NCBI RefSeq assembly: GCF_008710745.1
Contig: NZ_VYSA01000001.1
Location: 1,240,001 to 1,304,000 of the forward strand
Direction: 5' to 3'
Length of the DNA stretch: 64,000 bases
DNA from: Microbacterium rhizomatis
GTDB taxonomy: Bacteria; Actinomycetota; Actinomycetes; Actinomycetales; Microbacteriaceae
The position numbers were made by a program, and so were the translations under genes. Shown one piece after another: positions 17,105 to 26,764 of this stretch (positions are counted from its first letter, which is position 1; every line of letters starts with the position of its first letter). The notes beneath the pieces are model-generated. The model was given only the letters and a program-made list of their open reading frames with translations, searched no databases and was not told where the DNA came from.

Positions 17105-17417
17105 CACGGACGTCGGGGCATCCCGGGCGCCCGTCACGGTGACCGTGACCCGCTCGGGCGGGTTCGCGGGCCTGCGTCGAGAGTGGAGCGCCGCACCGCC
17201 GGCCGACCAGGAGTCGCAGTGGATCGCGCTCATTCAGAGTTGCCCGTGGGAGGCTGCGACGCGGGAGCCGACTCCCCGGGGCGCCGACCGTTTCGTCTGG
17301 CGCATCCACGCGCGATGCGGTCCGGATGAGCATGCCGCCGAACTCGCCGACGACGACGTCAGCGGCCCGTGGCGGGATCTCGTCGATGTGGTGCGCGGAA
17401 CGGCGTCCAGGCCGTAG
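17076..17417 (+). CDS. Emfourin-like inhibitor of the adjacent M4 protease
   Basis: The 113-residue protein contains V-T-V-T-R-S-G-G-F-A-G-L-R-R near residues 21-34, the start of the emfourin fold. Emfourin is known as a slow tight-binding inhibitor of protealysin, usually encoded beside it. The rest has W and D residues in a beta pattern and lacks a signal peptide. It starts inside the 3' end of the protease gene, in another frame, with AAGG before the ATG, so enzyme and inhibitor should be made together. Its stop is 4 bp from the convergent GNAT gene. Confidence 0.8.
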   Translation: MTDRRPHAPDTDVGASRAPVTVTVTRSGGFAGLRREWSAAPPADQESQWIALIQSCPWEAATREPTPRGADRFVWRIHARCGPDEHAAELADDDVSGPWRDLVDVVRGTASRP

Positions 17418-17421
17418 GTGA

Positions 17422-18030
17422 TCACGACCGCCCGAACAGCCCGCGCTTCTTCGCGGGGGTGAGGTGCTTCTGCATGGAGATGGTGCCGAGCCAGCGCCCG
17501 AACTTGAAGCCGACGCGACCCATCCGCCCCACCTCGACGAAGCCGAGCTTCTCGTGCAGGGCGATCGAAGCCTCGGCACCCTTGTCGCTGATGATCGCGA
17601 CCATCTCGCGGATCCCGGCGGCCTCCGAGGCCGAGATCAGTGCCTCGAGGAGTGCTCGGCCGAGACCCTTCCCCGCAGCCGCGTGCCCGAGGTAGATCGA
17701 GTTCTCCACGCTGAACCGGTACGCCGACTTCGTCGAGAGCGGCGAGACCAGCGCGTAGCCGAGGATCTGGCCGCTGGGCGACTCGGCGACGAGGAACGGC
17801 ATCCCGAGCTTCGCGAGGTGGGCGAACTTCTCGCGCCACTGCGCGAGACTCCACTTCTTCTCGTCGAACGTCACGACCGAGTTGGTCACGTAGTAGTTGT
17901 AGATCTCGCGGATGTCGGGAATGTCGCGGGCCTCGGCCGGCCGGATCGCGTACGCGAACGGCGTCTCGACGATCTGCTTGCGGAGGTGACGGGGCAGCAC
18001 GCGACGCTTATCGTATTCCTCCTCGAGCAT
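17422..18030 (-). CDS. GNAT N-acetyltransferase, phosphinothricin/methionine-sulfone type
   Basis: The 202-residue protein has a charged 27-residue extension, then the PAT/MnaT-like GNAT domain: I-R-E-I-Y-N-Y-Y-V-T-N-S-V-V-T-F near residue 41 and the acetyl-CoA loop A-A-G-K-G-L-G-R-A-L-L. Relatives acetylate phosphinothricin or methionine sulfoximine/sulfone; the N-terminal extension is unusual and the substrate is open. TAGGAT ends six bases before the ATG, a leaderless promoter. Confidence 0.85.
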   Translation of the reverse strand: MLEEEYDKRRVLPRHLRKQIVETPFAYAIRPAEARDIPDIREIYNYYVTNSVVTFDEKKWSLAQWREKFAHLAKLGMPFLVAESPSGQILGYALVSPLSTKSAYRFSVENSIYLGHAAAGKGLGRALLEALISASEAAGIREMVAIISDKGAEASIALHEKLGFVEVGRMGRVGFKFGRWLGTISMQKHLTPAKKRGLFGRS

Positions 18031-18062
18031 GCCGAAATCCTATGCCGTCTTCGGTCCGCGCG

Positions 18063-18755
18063 TCAGTCGCGCAGACGCCAGTCGACCGGTTCGGCACCCT
18101 GTTGCGCGAGCAGGTCGTTCGCTCTCGAGAACGGCCGCGAGCCGAAGAAACCCCGGCTGGCCGAGAGCGGCGACGGGTGGGCCGACTCGATGATCGGCGT
18201 ATCCCCGAGGAGCGGGCGCAGGTTCGCCGCATCCCTCCCCCACAGGATCGCGACCAGCGGGCGGTCGCGGGCCACGAGCTCGCGGATCGCATGCTCGGTC
18301 ACCTTCTCCCATCCCCAGCCGCGATGGGATGCGGGGGCACCGGGTGCGACGGTGAGCACGCGGTTGAGCAGCATGACGCCCTGGTCGCTCCAGCTCGAGA
18401 GGTCGCCGTGGACGGCGGGAGGGATGCCGAGGTCGGCGTCCAGCTCTCGATAGATGTTCGCGAGGCTCCGCGGCAGCGGCCGCACATGCCGGTCGACCGC
18501 GAACGACAGGCCGATGGGGTGCCCCGGCGTCGGATACGGGTCCTGACCGACGATGAGCACCTTGACGCCGTCCCGCGGGCGCACGAACGCGCGCAGCACG
18601 CGGTCCCCGGCCGGCAGGTAGTGGCGGCCGGCGGCGACCTCGGCACGGAGCCGATCGCCGACGGCGGCGATGTCCGGCCCGACCGGAGCCAGCGAGGCCG
18701 CCCAGCCGGCGTCCATCAGGCCGGCCTCTGCCAGCTCGCCGAGACTCATCGCCAT
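18063..18755 (-). CDS. ung: Uracil-DNA glycosylase
   Basis: Family 1 UDG removes uracil from DNA to start base-excision repair. The 230-residue protein has the water-activating motif G-Q-D-P-Y-P and the C-terminal [13 protein letters not shown] motif. Several ATGs lie at the 5' end: one 15 bases further upstream overlaps the previous gene, and another is two codons inside. I chose the one just after the upstream stop; this is uncertain by a few residues. It is co-transcribed with the phosphoribosyltransferase gene, 4 bp away. Confidence 0.93.
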   Translation of the reverse strand: MAMSLGELAEAGLMDAGWAASLAPVGPDIAAVGDRLRAEVAAGRHYLPAGDRVLRAFVRPRDGVKVLIVGQDPYPTPGHPIGLSFAVDRHVRPLPRSLANIYRELDADLGIPPAVHGDLSSWSDQGVMLLNRVLTVAPGAPASHRGWGWEKVTEHAIRELVARDRPLVAILWGRDAANLRPLLGDTPIIESAHPSPLSASRGFFGSRPFSRANDLLAQQGAEPVDWRLRD

Positions 18756-18759
18756 CGTT

Positions 18760-19275
18760 TCAGGCAGCATCCTCTTCGATCACCGATCCGCGGAAAGACC
18801 AGGGGAAGTCGATCCACAGGGCGGTCTCCCGCCACGAGTAGTCCGGCATCGCGACCGACCCCGGCTTGGTGTAGATCGTGGCCGAGCGCACGTCTGCTCC
18901 TGCGTCGCGCAGCAGCGCGACGGCGAGCGCGAGGGTGCGTCCGCTGTCGGCGACGTCGTCGACGAGAAGCACGCGCCGCCCCTCGAGGAACGTGATGTCG
19001 AGGGCCGGCGGGAGGATCTCCGGAGCGTCCAGGACCTCGCCGACGCCGGTGTAGAACTCGACGTTGAGCGCTCCGCAGTTCTTCGCACCGAGCGCGTACG
19101 CGATCGCGCCACCGGGCAGGAGGCCGCCCCGGGCGATGGCCACGACGACCTCCGGTGCGAATCCGTCGGCGACGATCGTGCGGGCGATGTCGCGCGTCGC
19201 ACCCCCGAAAGCGTCCCAGGTCAGGCTCTCGCGAACGGGTCCCCCCTGGGTCGGTTGGTCGAGCACCTCGGTCAT
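18760..19275 (-). CDS. Purine-type phosphoribosyltransferase
   Basis: The 171-residue protein has the PRPP-binding motif [14 protein letters not shown] and the upstream [12 protein letters not shown] loop of type I phosphoribosyltransferases. It is most like small xanthine/guanine salvage enzymes (Gpt-like), but specificity is not certain. The start is taken at the ATG preceded by GAGAGGAAG; in-frame ATGs 11 and 24 codons upstream lack a good ribosome-binding site. It lies between an SDR gene (64 bp upstream) and ung. Confidence 0.82.
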   Translation of the reverse strand: MTEVLDQPTQGGPVRESLTWDAFGGATRDIARTIVADGFAPEVVVAIARGGLLPGGAIAYALGAKNCGALNVEFYTGVGEVLDAPEILPPALDITFLEGRRVLLVDDVADSGRTLALAVALLRDAGADVRSATIYTKPGSVAMPDYSWRETALWIDFPWSFRGSVIEEDAA

Positions 19276-19339
19276 CGGCTTCCTCTCGCCCGCATCGGCC
19301 CCGCTCATCACCCTGATCGTCGTTCCAGCGTAGAGCGGG

Positions 19340-20122
19340 TCAGTCATGCTCCGGACGCACGCGGAGAGGCCCACGCGTGAGCACGTGCTGGGCGGACTGC
19401 GCGACCGGCCGCATCGTGATGAGGTCGAGGTTGACATGCCCGGGCGCGTTCAGCGCGTAGGCGATCACGTCGGCCACGTCGGCCGCCACGAGCGGAGCCT
19501 CGACGCCGTTGTAGACCGCGTCGGCCGCATCGGCGTCGCCGCCGAGCCGGTTCATCGTGAACTCCTCGGTCCGCACCATTCCGGGGGCGACTTCGACCAC
19601 GCGGATGGGCTCGCCGGCGAGCTCCAGACGAAGTGCGTGCGCGAGCATCGCCTCCCCGGCCTTCGCCGCGTTGTAGCCGGCACCGCCCGGGTACGCGGTC
19701 TGCGCAGCGGTGGACGTGACGAAAACGGTATCCGCATGACCATCGGATGCTGCGGCCGCCCGTAGCTGCGGGATCAGCGCTGCGACGAGCCGCTGGGTGG
19801 CGACGACGTTGATCTGGAACATCCACTCCCAGTCCGAGGCGTACGCATCCTCCACCCGCTCGGTGCCGCGAGCGCCGCCCGCCACCTGGACGAGCGCATG
19901 GACGGGACCCGTTTCGGCCAGCCACGCGGCGAGGGCGTCGACGTCCGCCTGAGCGGTCAGGTCGGCGGCGAACGCCGCGATCCCGGCCTCCTCCTGGAGC
20001 ACCTCCAATCGGTCGGCGCGGCGTGCGACGCCCACCACGTCCCAGCCCTTTGCGCGCAGCGCGCGCGCTGTCGCCTCACCGATTCCGGAGCTCGCCCCGG
20101 TCACCACCGCACGTCGTGCCAC
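19340..20122 (-). CDS. SDR family oxidoreductase
   Basis: The 260-residue classical short-chain dehydrogenase has the cofactor motif T-G-A-S-S-G-I-G, the S-T-A-A strand and the catalytic Y-N-A-A-K. The sequence after beta-2 (A-R-R-A-D-R) contains basic residues that favour NADPH, and the overall pattern resembles YdfG-like enzymes. GGAGGAAT precedes the GTG start, and TAGCCT further upstream is a possible -10. It is divergent from metY, sharing a 166-bp region with a TGTTACGTAACA palindrome. Confidence 0.88.
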   Translation of the reverse strand: MARRAVVTGASSGIGEATARALRAKGWDVVGVARRADRLEVLQEEAGIAAFAADLTAQADVDALAAWLAETGPVHALVQVAGGARGTERVEDAYASDWEWMFQINVVATQRLVAALIPQLRAAAASDGHADTVFVTSTAAQTAYPGGAGYNAAKAGEAMLAHALRLELAGEPIRVVEVAPGMVRTEEFTMNRLGGDADAADAVYNGVEAPLVAADVADVIAYALNAPGHVNLDLITMRPVAQSAQHVLTRGPLRVRPEHD

Positions 20123-20174
20123 GTATTCCTCCTGCTGTCAGGGTCAAGGCTACCCAGCTGGCCGGGCCCGGCTG

Positions 20175-20186
20175 TGTTACGTAACA
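20175..20186. promoter_or_regulatory. Perfect 12-bp palindrome between the SDR gene and metY
   Basis: TGTTACGTAACA is a perfect dyad in otherwise GC-rich DNA, about 100 bp upstream of the metY ATG. Its position suits an operator for one or both divergent genes. It does not match the corynebacterial McbR site that I recall for methionine genes, and no similar site is visible before metX, so the binding protein is unknown. Confidence 0.45.
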
Positions 20187-20288
20187 TTGCCCCCTCGTTG
20201 TCCGCACGGGATGCCGCGCCTACGCTCGCACTCAGACCAGGCGCATCGGCGCATCGCGGTCCCACCCGAACGAAGCAGGAGCACGGCC

Positions 20289-21611
20289 ATGGCAGCCCCC
20301 GAGAACTGGCGTTTCGAGACCAAGCAGATCCACTCGGGCGCGGCGCCCGATCCGGTCACCAAGGCTCGGGCGACCCCCATCTACCAGACGACCTCGTACG
20401 TCTTCGACAACGCCGACCACGCCGCGAACCTGTTCGCGCTCGCGGAGTTCGGCAACATCTACACCCGCATCCAGAACCCGACGCAGGACGTCGTCGAGCA
20501 GCGCCTCGCCGCACTCGAGGGTGGCACGGGCGCGCTCCTGGTCGCCAGCGGCCAGGCGGCCGAGTCGTACGCGGTGCTCAACATCGCCCAGGCCGGCGAC
20601 CACATCGTCTCGTCGTCGTCGATCTACGGCGGCACGTACAACCTCTTCAAGTACACGCTTGCCAAGCTCGGCATCGAGACCACGTTCGTCGAGAACCAGG
20701 ACGACGCCGACGAGTGGGCCGCCGCCGTGCGCCCCAACACGAAGCTCTTCTTCGCCGAGACGATCGGCAACCCGAAGATCAACATCCTCGACATCCGCAA
20801 GGTGGCCGACGTCGCCCACGCGAACGGTGTCCCCCTGATCGTCGACAACACGATCGCCACGCCCTACCTGATCAAGCCCATCGAGTTCGGCGCCGACATC
20901 GTCGTGCACTCGGCCACGAAGTTCCTGGGGGGCCACGGCACCACGATCGGCGGCATCATCGTCGACGGCGGCACGTTCGAGTGGTCCAAGAACGTCGACA
21001 AGTTCCCCGGCCTCACCGTGCCCGACCCGTCGTATCACGGCGCCAGCTACACGGCGGCTGTCGGCGACGGTCTCGCGTACATCATCAAGGCCCGCGTGCA
21101 GCTGCTGCGCGACCTGGGCGCGTCGGTGGCTCCGATCAGCGCGTGGCTGCTCATCCAGGGCATCGAGACGCTGTCACTGCGCATCGAGCGCCACGTGCAG
21201 AACGCGCAGGAGATCGCCGAGTGGCTCGAGAACCGCGACGACGTCGCATCCGTGAACTACTCGGGTCTGCCGACCTCGCCGTGGTACGCGGCGGCGAACC
21301 AGTACGCGCCCAAGGGCGTCGGCGCGGTGCTGTCGTTCGAGCTGAAGGGCGGCGTCGAAGCGGGCCGCGAGTTCGTCAACAGCCTGACGCTCTTCAGCCA
21401 TCTGGCCAACATCGGCGACGTGCGCTCGCTCGTGATCCACCCGGCATCCACGACCCACTCGCAGCTCACGCCCGAGCAGCAGCTCACGTCGGGTGTCACG
21501 CCGGGGCTCGTGCGCCTGTCGGTCGGACTCGAGAACATCGCCGACCTCAAGGCCGACCTCGAGCAGGCGCTCGAGGCAGCACGCCGCGTCTCGGAGGCCG
21601 CCCGCGCCTGA
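20289..21611 (+). CDS. metY: O-acetylhomoserine sulfhydrylase
   Basis: MetY makes L-homocysteine from O-acetylhomoserine and sulfide with pyridoxal phosphate. The 440-residue protein has the Cys/Met-metabolism PLP fold: G-N-I-Y-T-R-I-Q-N-P-T near residue 55, and the PLP lysine in S-A-T-K-F-L-G-G-H-G (K211). The ATG with AGCAGGAGC upstream is chosen over an in-frame ATG 34 codons earlier. MetX, further along, supplies its substrate, with pgi lying between on the other strand. A strong hairpin follows. Confidence 0.95.
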   Translation: MAAPENWRFETKQIHSGAAPDPVTKARATPIYQTTSYVFDNADHAANLFALAEFGNIYTRIQNPTQDVVEQRLAALEGGTGALLVASGQAAESYAVLNIAQAGDHIVSSSSIYGGTYNLFKYTLAKLGIETTFVENQDDADEWAAAVRPNTKLFFAETIGNPKINILDIRKVADVAHANGVPLIVDNTIATPYLIKPIEFGADIVVHSATKFLGGHGTTIGGIIVDGGTFEWSKNVDKFPGLTVPDPSYHGASYTAAVGDGLAYIIKARVQLLRDLGASVAPISAWLLIQGIETLSLRIERHVQNAQEIAEWLENRDDVASVNYSGLPTSPWYAAANQYAPKGVGAVLSFELKGGVEAGREFVNSLTLFSHLANIGDVRSLVIHPASTTHSQLTPEQQLTSGVTPGLVRLSVGLENIADLKADLEQALEAARRVSEAARA

Positions 21612-21625
21612 GGCCCGGACACAAT

Positions 21626-21658
21626 GGATGCCTCGGTCCCGTGTGGACCGAGGCATCC
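21626..21658. terminator. Bidirectional terminator between metY and pgi
   Basis: A perfect 14-bp stem, GGATGCCTCGGTCC at 21626-21639 with its complement at 21645-21658, encloses a CGTGT loop. It sits between the convergent metY and pgi stops and can act for both strands. Confidence 0.9.
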
Positions 21659-21669
21659 GTCGTCTGCGG

Positions 21670-23352
<1,683 letters not shown>

Positions 23353-23654
23353 GCTCCGACCCTAGCGCCGCCGCGTGGCTCTCCGCCGACCGGTTGCGCG
23401 TCGCCCGACGCATCCCACCATGCGAGGCGTTTGCATCCGTATGCAGGGTGGAGTGTGACCGACGAGGCCGAAACAGCCGTAGGCGCTGCCGTCGCACCGC
23501 CTCTCCCTGCAGATGGAATGAAGGCTCGGCCCGCAGCGCATGTAATACGCGGCGACAGCCGCTTCCGACCGGCGAGAATGGGCTGATGGCAGACGTCGCC
23601 CGCCGCACGAAGTGCGGCAACCGACACCGCCGCGCCACGAACGGAGAAGGCCTG

Positions 23655-23729
23655 ATGGACTGGCAGACGTCGCCCGCCGCACGAAGTGCGGCAACCGACA
23701 CCGCCGCGCCACGAACGGAGAAGGCCTGA
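23655..23729 (+). CDS. Mini-ORF 1 in the metX leader repeat
   Basis: This 24-codon reading frame starts M-D-W-Q-T-S, the same six residues as MetX, then runs through the hairpin segment (P-A-A-R-S-A-A) and ends E-K-A-stop. GGAGAAGG precedes the ATG. Its TGA shares its last base with the ATG of the next copy (TGATG). Whether it is translated is unknown. An in-frame ATG at 23586 in the first, edge-altered copy could extend it by 23 codons. Confidence 0.4.
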   Translation: MDWQTSPAARSAATDTAAPRTEKA

Positions 23730-23803
23730 TGGACTGGCAGACGTCGCCCGCCGCACGAAGTGCGGCAACCGACACCGCCGCGCCACGAACGGAGAAGGCC
23801 TGA
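23729..23803 (+). CDS. Mini-ORF 2 in the metX leader repeat, coupled to metX by TGATG
   Basis: This is identical in sequence to mini-ORF 1 and has the same ribosome-binding site. Its TGA (23801-23803) overlaps the metX ATG by one base. If translated, termination here would place ribosomes directly on the metX start. The peptide contains only the initiator Met, so a classical methionine-codon attenuator is unlikely. Confidence 0.4.
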   Translation: MDWQTSPAARSAATDTAAPRTEKA

Positions 23804-25008
23804 TGGACTGGCAGACGTCGGAAGACACCGTGCCGTCGTCGCCGGTGACCGAGGCCGACGCGCGTCTGCTGCTGGGCCGACCGCCCGTCACCGGCGCCTG
23901 GCGCGACGGCGACCCCGTGGGCGATCGCCGGTTCGCGAGCTTCGGCGCCTTCCGCACCGAGGGCGGCCGCGAGCTTCCCGCCTACCGCCTCGCGTACGAG
24001 ACCTGGGGCGAGCTCAACGCCGCCCGCGACAATGCGGTTCTCGTGCTGCACGCGCTGACGGGCGACAGCCACGTCCGGGGTGCCGCAGGGCCCGGGCACC
24101 CGACCGCGGGGTGGTGGGACGACATCGTCGGACCGGGTGCGCCCATCGACACCGACCGCTGGTTCGTGATCGCTCCGAACATGCTGGGCGGATGCCAGGG
24201 CTCCACCGGTCCTGCGAGCATCGGCCCCACCGGCTACGAGTGGGCGGGACGCTTCCCCTATCTGACGATCCGCGACCAGGTCGCCGCCCAGGTCCGGCTC
24301 GCCGACGCACTCGGGATCGACGTGTGGGCGGGTGTCATCGGCGGTTCGATGGGCGGAATGCACGCCCTCGAGTGGGCCGTCGGAACCCCCGACCGCGTCG
24401 CTCGCCTCGGCGTCCTGTCTGCTCCCCCGGTCAACACCGCCGATCAGATCGCGCTCAACTCCGTGCAACTGGAGGCGATCCACATCGACCCGCGCTTCCA
24501 CGGTGGCGAGTATTACGACGCGGGCGACGGGGACGGCCCGCACCGCGGCCTCGCGCTCGCGCGCCGCATGGCGCTGCTGAACTATCGCTCGCCGACCGAG
24601 CTGAATCAGCGTTTCCAGCGCTCGTGGCAGTCCGAGGTCAGCCCGCTCGGGCACGGAGGCCGTTTCGCAGTGACCTCGTACCTGGACTTCCACGGCAACA
24701 AGTTCACGCGGCGTTTCGACGCGAACTCGTACATCACGCTCGTCGAGGCGATGAACTCCCACGACGTCGGCCGCGGGAGAGGCGGGGTGGAGGATGCGCT
24801 GGCCCGCGTGACCGCGACGGCGCTGGTGCTGGGGATCGACACCGACCGCCTCTTCCCGATCGACGGCCAGCACCGTATCGCCCGCTCGATCCGGTCGACG
24901 CTCGACGGCGAGCGCGCTGTCGTGCTCACCAGCGACTTCGGGCACGACGGCTTCCTCATCGAGACTCATGCGGTCGGTGCACATCTGCGGCGGCTGCTGG
25001 AATCCTGA
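23803..25008 (+). CDS. metX: Homoserine O-acetyltransferase
   Basis: MetX acetylates homoserine from acetyl-CoA, giving the substrate of MetY. The 401-residue alpha/beta-hydrolase-fold protein has V-L-H-A-L-T-G-D-S-H near residue 81, the nucleophile elbow G-G-S-M-G-G-M (S182), and the acid and base near the end in D-T-D-R-L-F-P and D-F-G-H-D-G-F. The start is the last ATG of the tandem repeat, supported by GGAGAAGG and by good family alignment soon after. Earlier in-frame ATGs lie inside the repeats and give Arg/Pro-rich sequence unlike the family. Confidence 0.95.
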   Translation: MDWQTSEDTVPSSPVTEADARLLLGRPPVTGAWRDGDPVGDRRFASFGAFRTEGGRELPAYRLAYETWGELNAARDNAVLVLHALTGDSHVRGAAGPGHPTAGWWDDIVGPGAPIDTDRWFVIAPNMLGGCQGSTGPASIGPTGYEWAGRFPYLTIRDQVAAQVRLADALGIDVWAGVIGGSMGGMHALEWAVGTPDRVARLGVLSAPPVNTADQIALNSVQLEAIHIDPRFHGGEYYDAGDGDGPHRGLALARRMALLNYRSPTELNQRFQRSWQSEVSPLGHGGRFAVTSYLDFHGNKFTRRFDANSYITLVEAMNSHDVGRGRGGVEDALARVTATALVLGIDTDRLFPIDGQHRIARSIRSTLDGERAVVLTSDFGHDGFLIETHAVGAHLRRLLES

Positions 25009-25100
25009 GCCCGCGTCACACGGATGTGGCTGGCAGCAGACACCGCACTGCGACAGGAGATCTCGCCGCAACAGGGCACCTGCGGCCAGCATCGCCCTGC

Positions 25101-25118
25101 GCAGGAGAGATCTCCTGC
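25101..25118. terminator. Inverted repeat between metX and a convergent MFS gene
   Basis: GCAGGAGA and TCTCCTGC flank a 2-base centre (a 7-bp stem with a 4-base loop if the centre opens). A related CAGGAGATCTC occurs about 50 bp earlier. The position between two convergent stops suggests a bidirectional terminator; there is no T-run. Confidence 0.5.
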
Positions 25119-25134
25119 ACTCGTGGGATCGACC

Positions 25135-26367
25135 TCAGACCGACGCCTTCACCGACACGGGCACAGGGTGCCGGTCCTGCAGGGCGTAGCTGACCACCAC
25201 GAGCGCGAAGCCCGCGAGCGCGAGTCCGACTCCGACCCACGGCGGTGCCACGAAGCCCCACCCCAGGGCGATGACCACCCCGCCGAGGAACGCGCCGGCG
25301 CTGTTGCCCATGTTCAGCGCGGAGTGGTTCAAGGCTGCCGCGATCGACTGGTTGGCGCCGGCCACATCCATGAGGCGGGTCTGGATCGCCGGGCTGATCG
25401 CGGCGGAGACGAATCCCGTCGCGAAGATGAGCACGGCGAGTGCGAACACCCACGGGGCGGTGACGGCGACTCCGGCGAGCACCAACGCCAGCACGACGAG
25501 CCCGTACATCAGGGTTCGGCGCAGGTCTACGTCTGCGAGATGGCCCCCGACGAGGTTGCCCACCGTCATCCCGAGCCCCATGATCACCAGGATGAGGGGC
25601 ACCGCCCACGCAGGCGACCCGGCGACTTCGGTGACCATCGGGGCGACATAGCTGTAGACGGCGAAGAACCCACCGAACCCGATCGCGCCGACGCCGAGGG
25701 TCAGCCACACCTGACCGATGCGGAACACGCCGAGCTCGGCGCGCATCGTGCGCAGCGGATCTCCGGCGTGTGCAGGAACGAACAACGCGATCGCCACCGC
25801 CGCCAGAGCGAAGATCGCGGTGACGACGAGGAAGGCGGCCCTCCACCCGAACTGCTGGCCGAGGAAGGTGCCGAGCGGCACGCCCACCACGTTCGCGACG
25901 GTGAGGCCCGTGAGCACGAAGGCGACGCCCTTGGCCCGGTTGCCGGGTCCGAGCACGTCGGCGGCGACCAGCGCGCCGATGCCGAAGTAGGCACCGTGCG
26001 GAAGACCGGCGAGGAAACGGGATGCTGCGACCCACCCGAACGACGGAGCGAGGAACGTCAGCGCGGTGAAGACGGTGAGCGCGAGCGCCAGCACGAACAT
26101 CACGCGGTGGCGCGGATACCGGGCCACGACGGCGGCGATCGTCGGGGCGCCGATCACGACCCCGAGAGCGTAGGCGCTGATCAGCCATCCGGACTGCGCG
26201 ATCGCGTCCTCGGGGCGCGCGGCGTACGCGGCAGGGAGAAGATCCGCGGCGATATCGGGCAGGAGTCCCATCACGACGAACTCGGTCATGCCGATGCCGA
26301 AGCTGCCGATGGCGAGGGAGAGGAGCGCCCACATCGCCGCCCTCTTCGAAGAGATCGAGGAGGTCAC
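25135..26367 (-). CDS. MFS transporter, DHA1 (AraJ/PbuE-like)
   Basis: The 410-residue protein has twelve hydrophobic segments and the DHA1 start pattern F-G-I-G-M-T-E-F-V-V-M-G-L-L-P in the first helix. A long hydrophilic loop between helices 6 and 7 carries H-A-G-D-P-L-R. Relatives export sugars, purines or drugs, and the substrate is unknown. The GTG start follows TATCGT by six bases, so the transcript is probably leaderless. Confidence 0.88.
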   Translation of the reverse strand: MTSSISSKRAAMWALLSLAIGSFGIGMTEFVVMGLLPDIAADLLPAAYAARPEDAIAQSGWLISAYALGVVIGAPTIAAVVARYPRHRVMFVLALALTVFTALTFLAPSFGWVAASRFLAGLPHGAYFGIGALVAADVLGPGNRAKGVAFVLTGLTVANVVGVPLGTFLGQQFGWRAAFLVVTAIFALAAVAIALFVPAHAGDPLRTMRAELGVFRIGQVWLTLGVGAIGFGGFFAVYSYVAPMVTEVAGSPAWAVPLILVIMGLGMTVGNLVGGHLADVDLRRTLMYGLVVLALVLAGVAVTAPWVFALAVLIFATGFVSAAISPAIQTRLMDVAGANQSIAAALNHSALNMGNSAGAFLGGVVIALGWGFVAPPWVGVGLALAGFALVVVSYALQDRHPVPVSVKASV

Positions 26368-26421
26368 GCCCTTACGATAGTCCGCCCGAGCCCCGCTGTC
26401 GAATCGATTCGAAGGGGCCGA

Positions 26422-26760
26422 TCACGACCGCGCAGCGGAAGGATCCGCCGCATCCACGGCAGCCTCGAGGCGGGCGATCTTGCCGTCGATCTCGCCGGCG
26501 AAACCGGGCCGGATGTCGGCTTTCAGCACGAGCGACACCCGCGAGCCGTACGGCATCACAGCCTCGGTCGCGCGGCGCACGACATCCATCACCTCGTCCC
26601 ACTCGCCCTCGACCTCGGTGAACATCGACGTCGTGCGGTTAGGCAGGCCAGACTCCCGAACGACACGTACCGCGGCGGCGACCGCATCGTGCACAGACGC
26701 GTCCTCACCGACCGGGATCACACCCGCCCCCGATGGGGCGACCGAGAAGGCGATCAGCAC
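26422..26760 (-). CDS. MTH1187/YkoF-like thiamine-binding protein
   Basis: The 112-residue protein matches the MTH1187 (DUF77) ferredoxin-like family: a first strand A-F-S-V-A-P-S-G, S-V-H-D-A-V-A-A-A-V-R-V-V-R-E-S-G-L-P in helix 1, T-S-M-F-T-E-V-E-G and R-V-S-L-V-L-K-A-D-I-R. Members bind thiamine or hydroxymethylpyrimidine and form tetramers. It starts 4 bp after the glycosyltransferase stop, in the same operon, an unexplained pairing. Confidence 0.85.
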   Translation of the reverse strand: MLIAFSVAPSGAGVIPVGEDASVHDAVAAAVRVVRESGLPNRTTSMFTEVEGEWDEVMDVVRRATEAVMPYGSRVSLVLKADIRPGFAGEIDGKIARLEAAVDAADPSAARS

Positions 26761-26764
26761 GAGA

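Larger units (their letters stand above)
23590..23820 (+). repeat. 74-bp tandem repeat, three copies plus a 9-bp start of a fourth, upstream of metX
   Basis: Copies begin with CAGACGTCG at 23590, 23664, 23738 and 23812. Each contains a perfect hairpin (GCCGCAC-GAA-GTGCGGC), a GGAGAAGG ribosome-binding site and, from the end of the first copy on, the sequence ATGGACTGGCAGACGTCG that is also the true metX 5' end. The repeats are contiguous and virtually identical; only the left edge differs, with ATGG joined directly to CAGACG. The rest of the pgi-metX interval (23353-23589) shows no gene I can support and probably holds the metX promoter; TAATAC near 23544 is a candidate -10. Confidence 0.95.

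Noticed and set aside
20123..20288. SAM riboswitch upstream of metY
   Set aside because: I looked for the SAM-II and SAM-IV core patterns and did not find the conserved helices; only a short DNA palindrome stands out.
23590..23820. CRISPR-like array
   Set aside because: Copies are directly contiguous 74-bp units without unique spacers, no cas gene is near, and the unit contains the metX start.
23362..25092. Open frame antisense to metX crossing the tandem repeat
   Set aside because: Its repeated segments come from the DNA repeat; the metX strand encodes the real protein.
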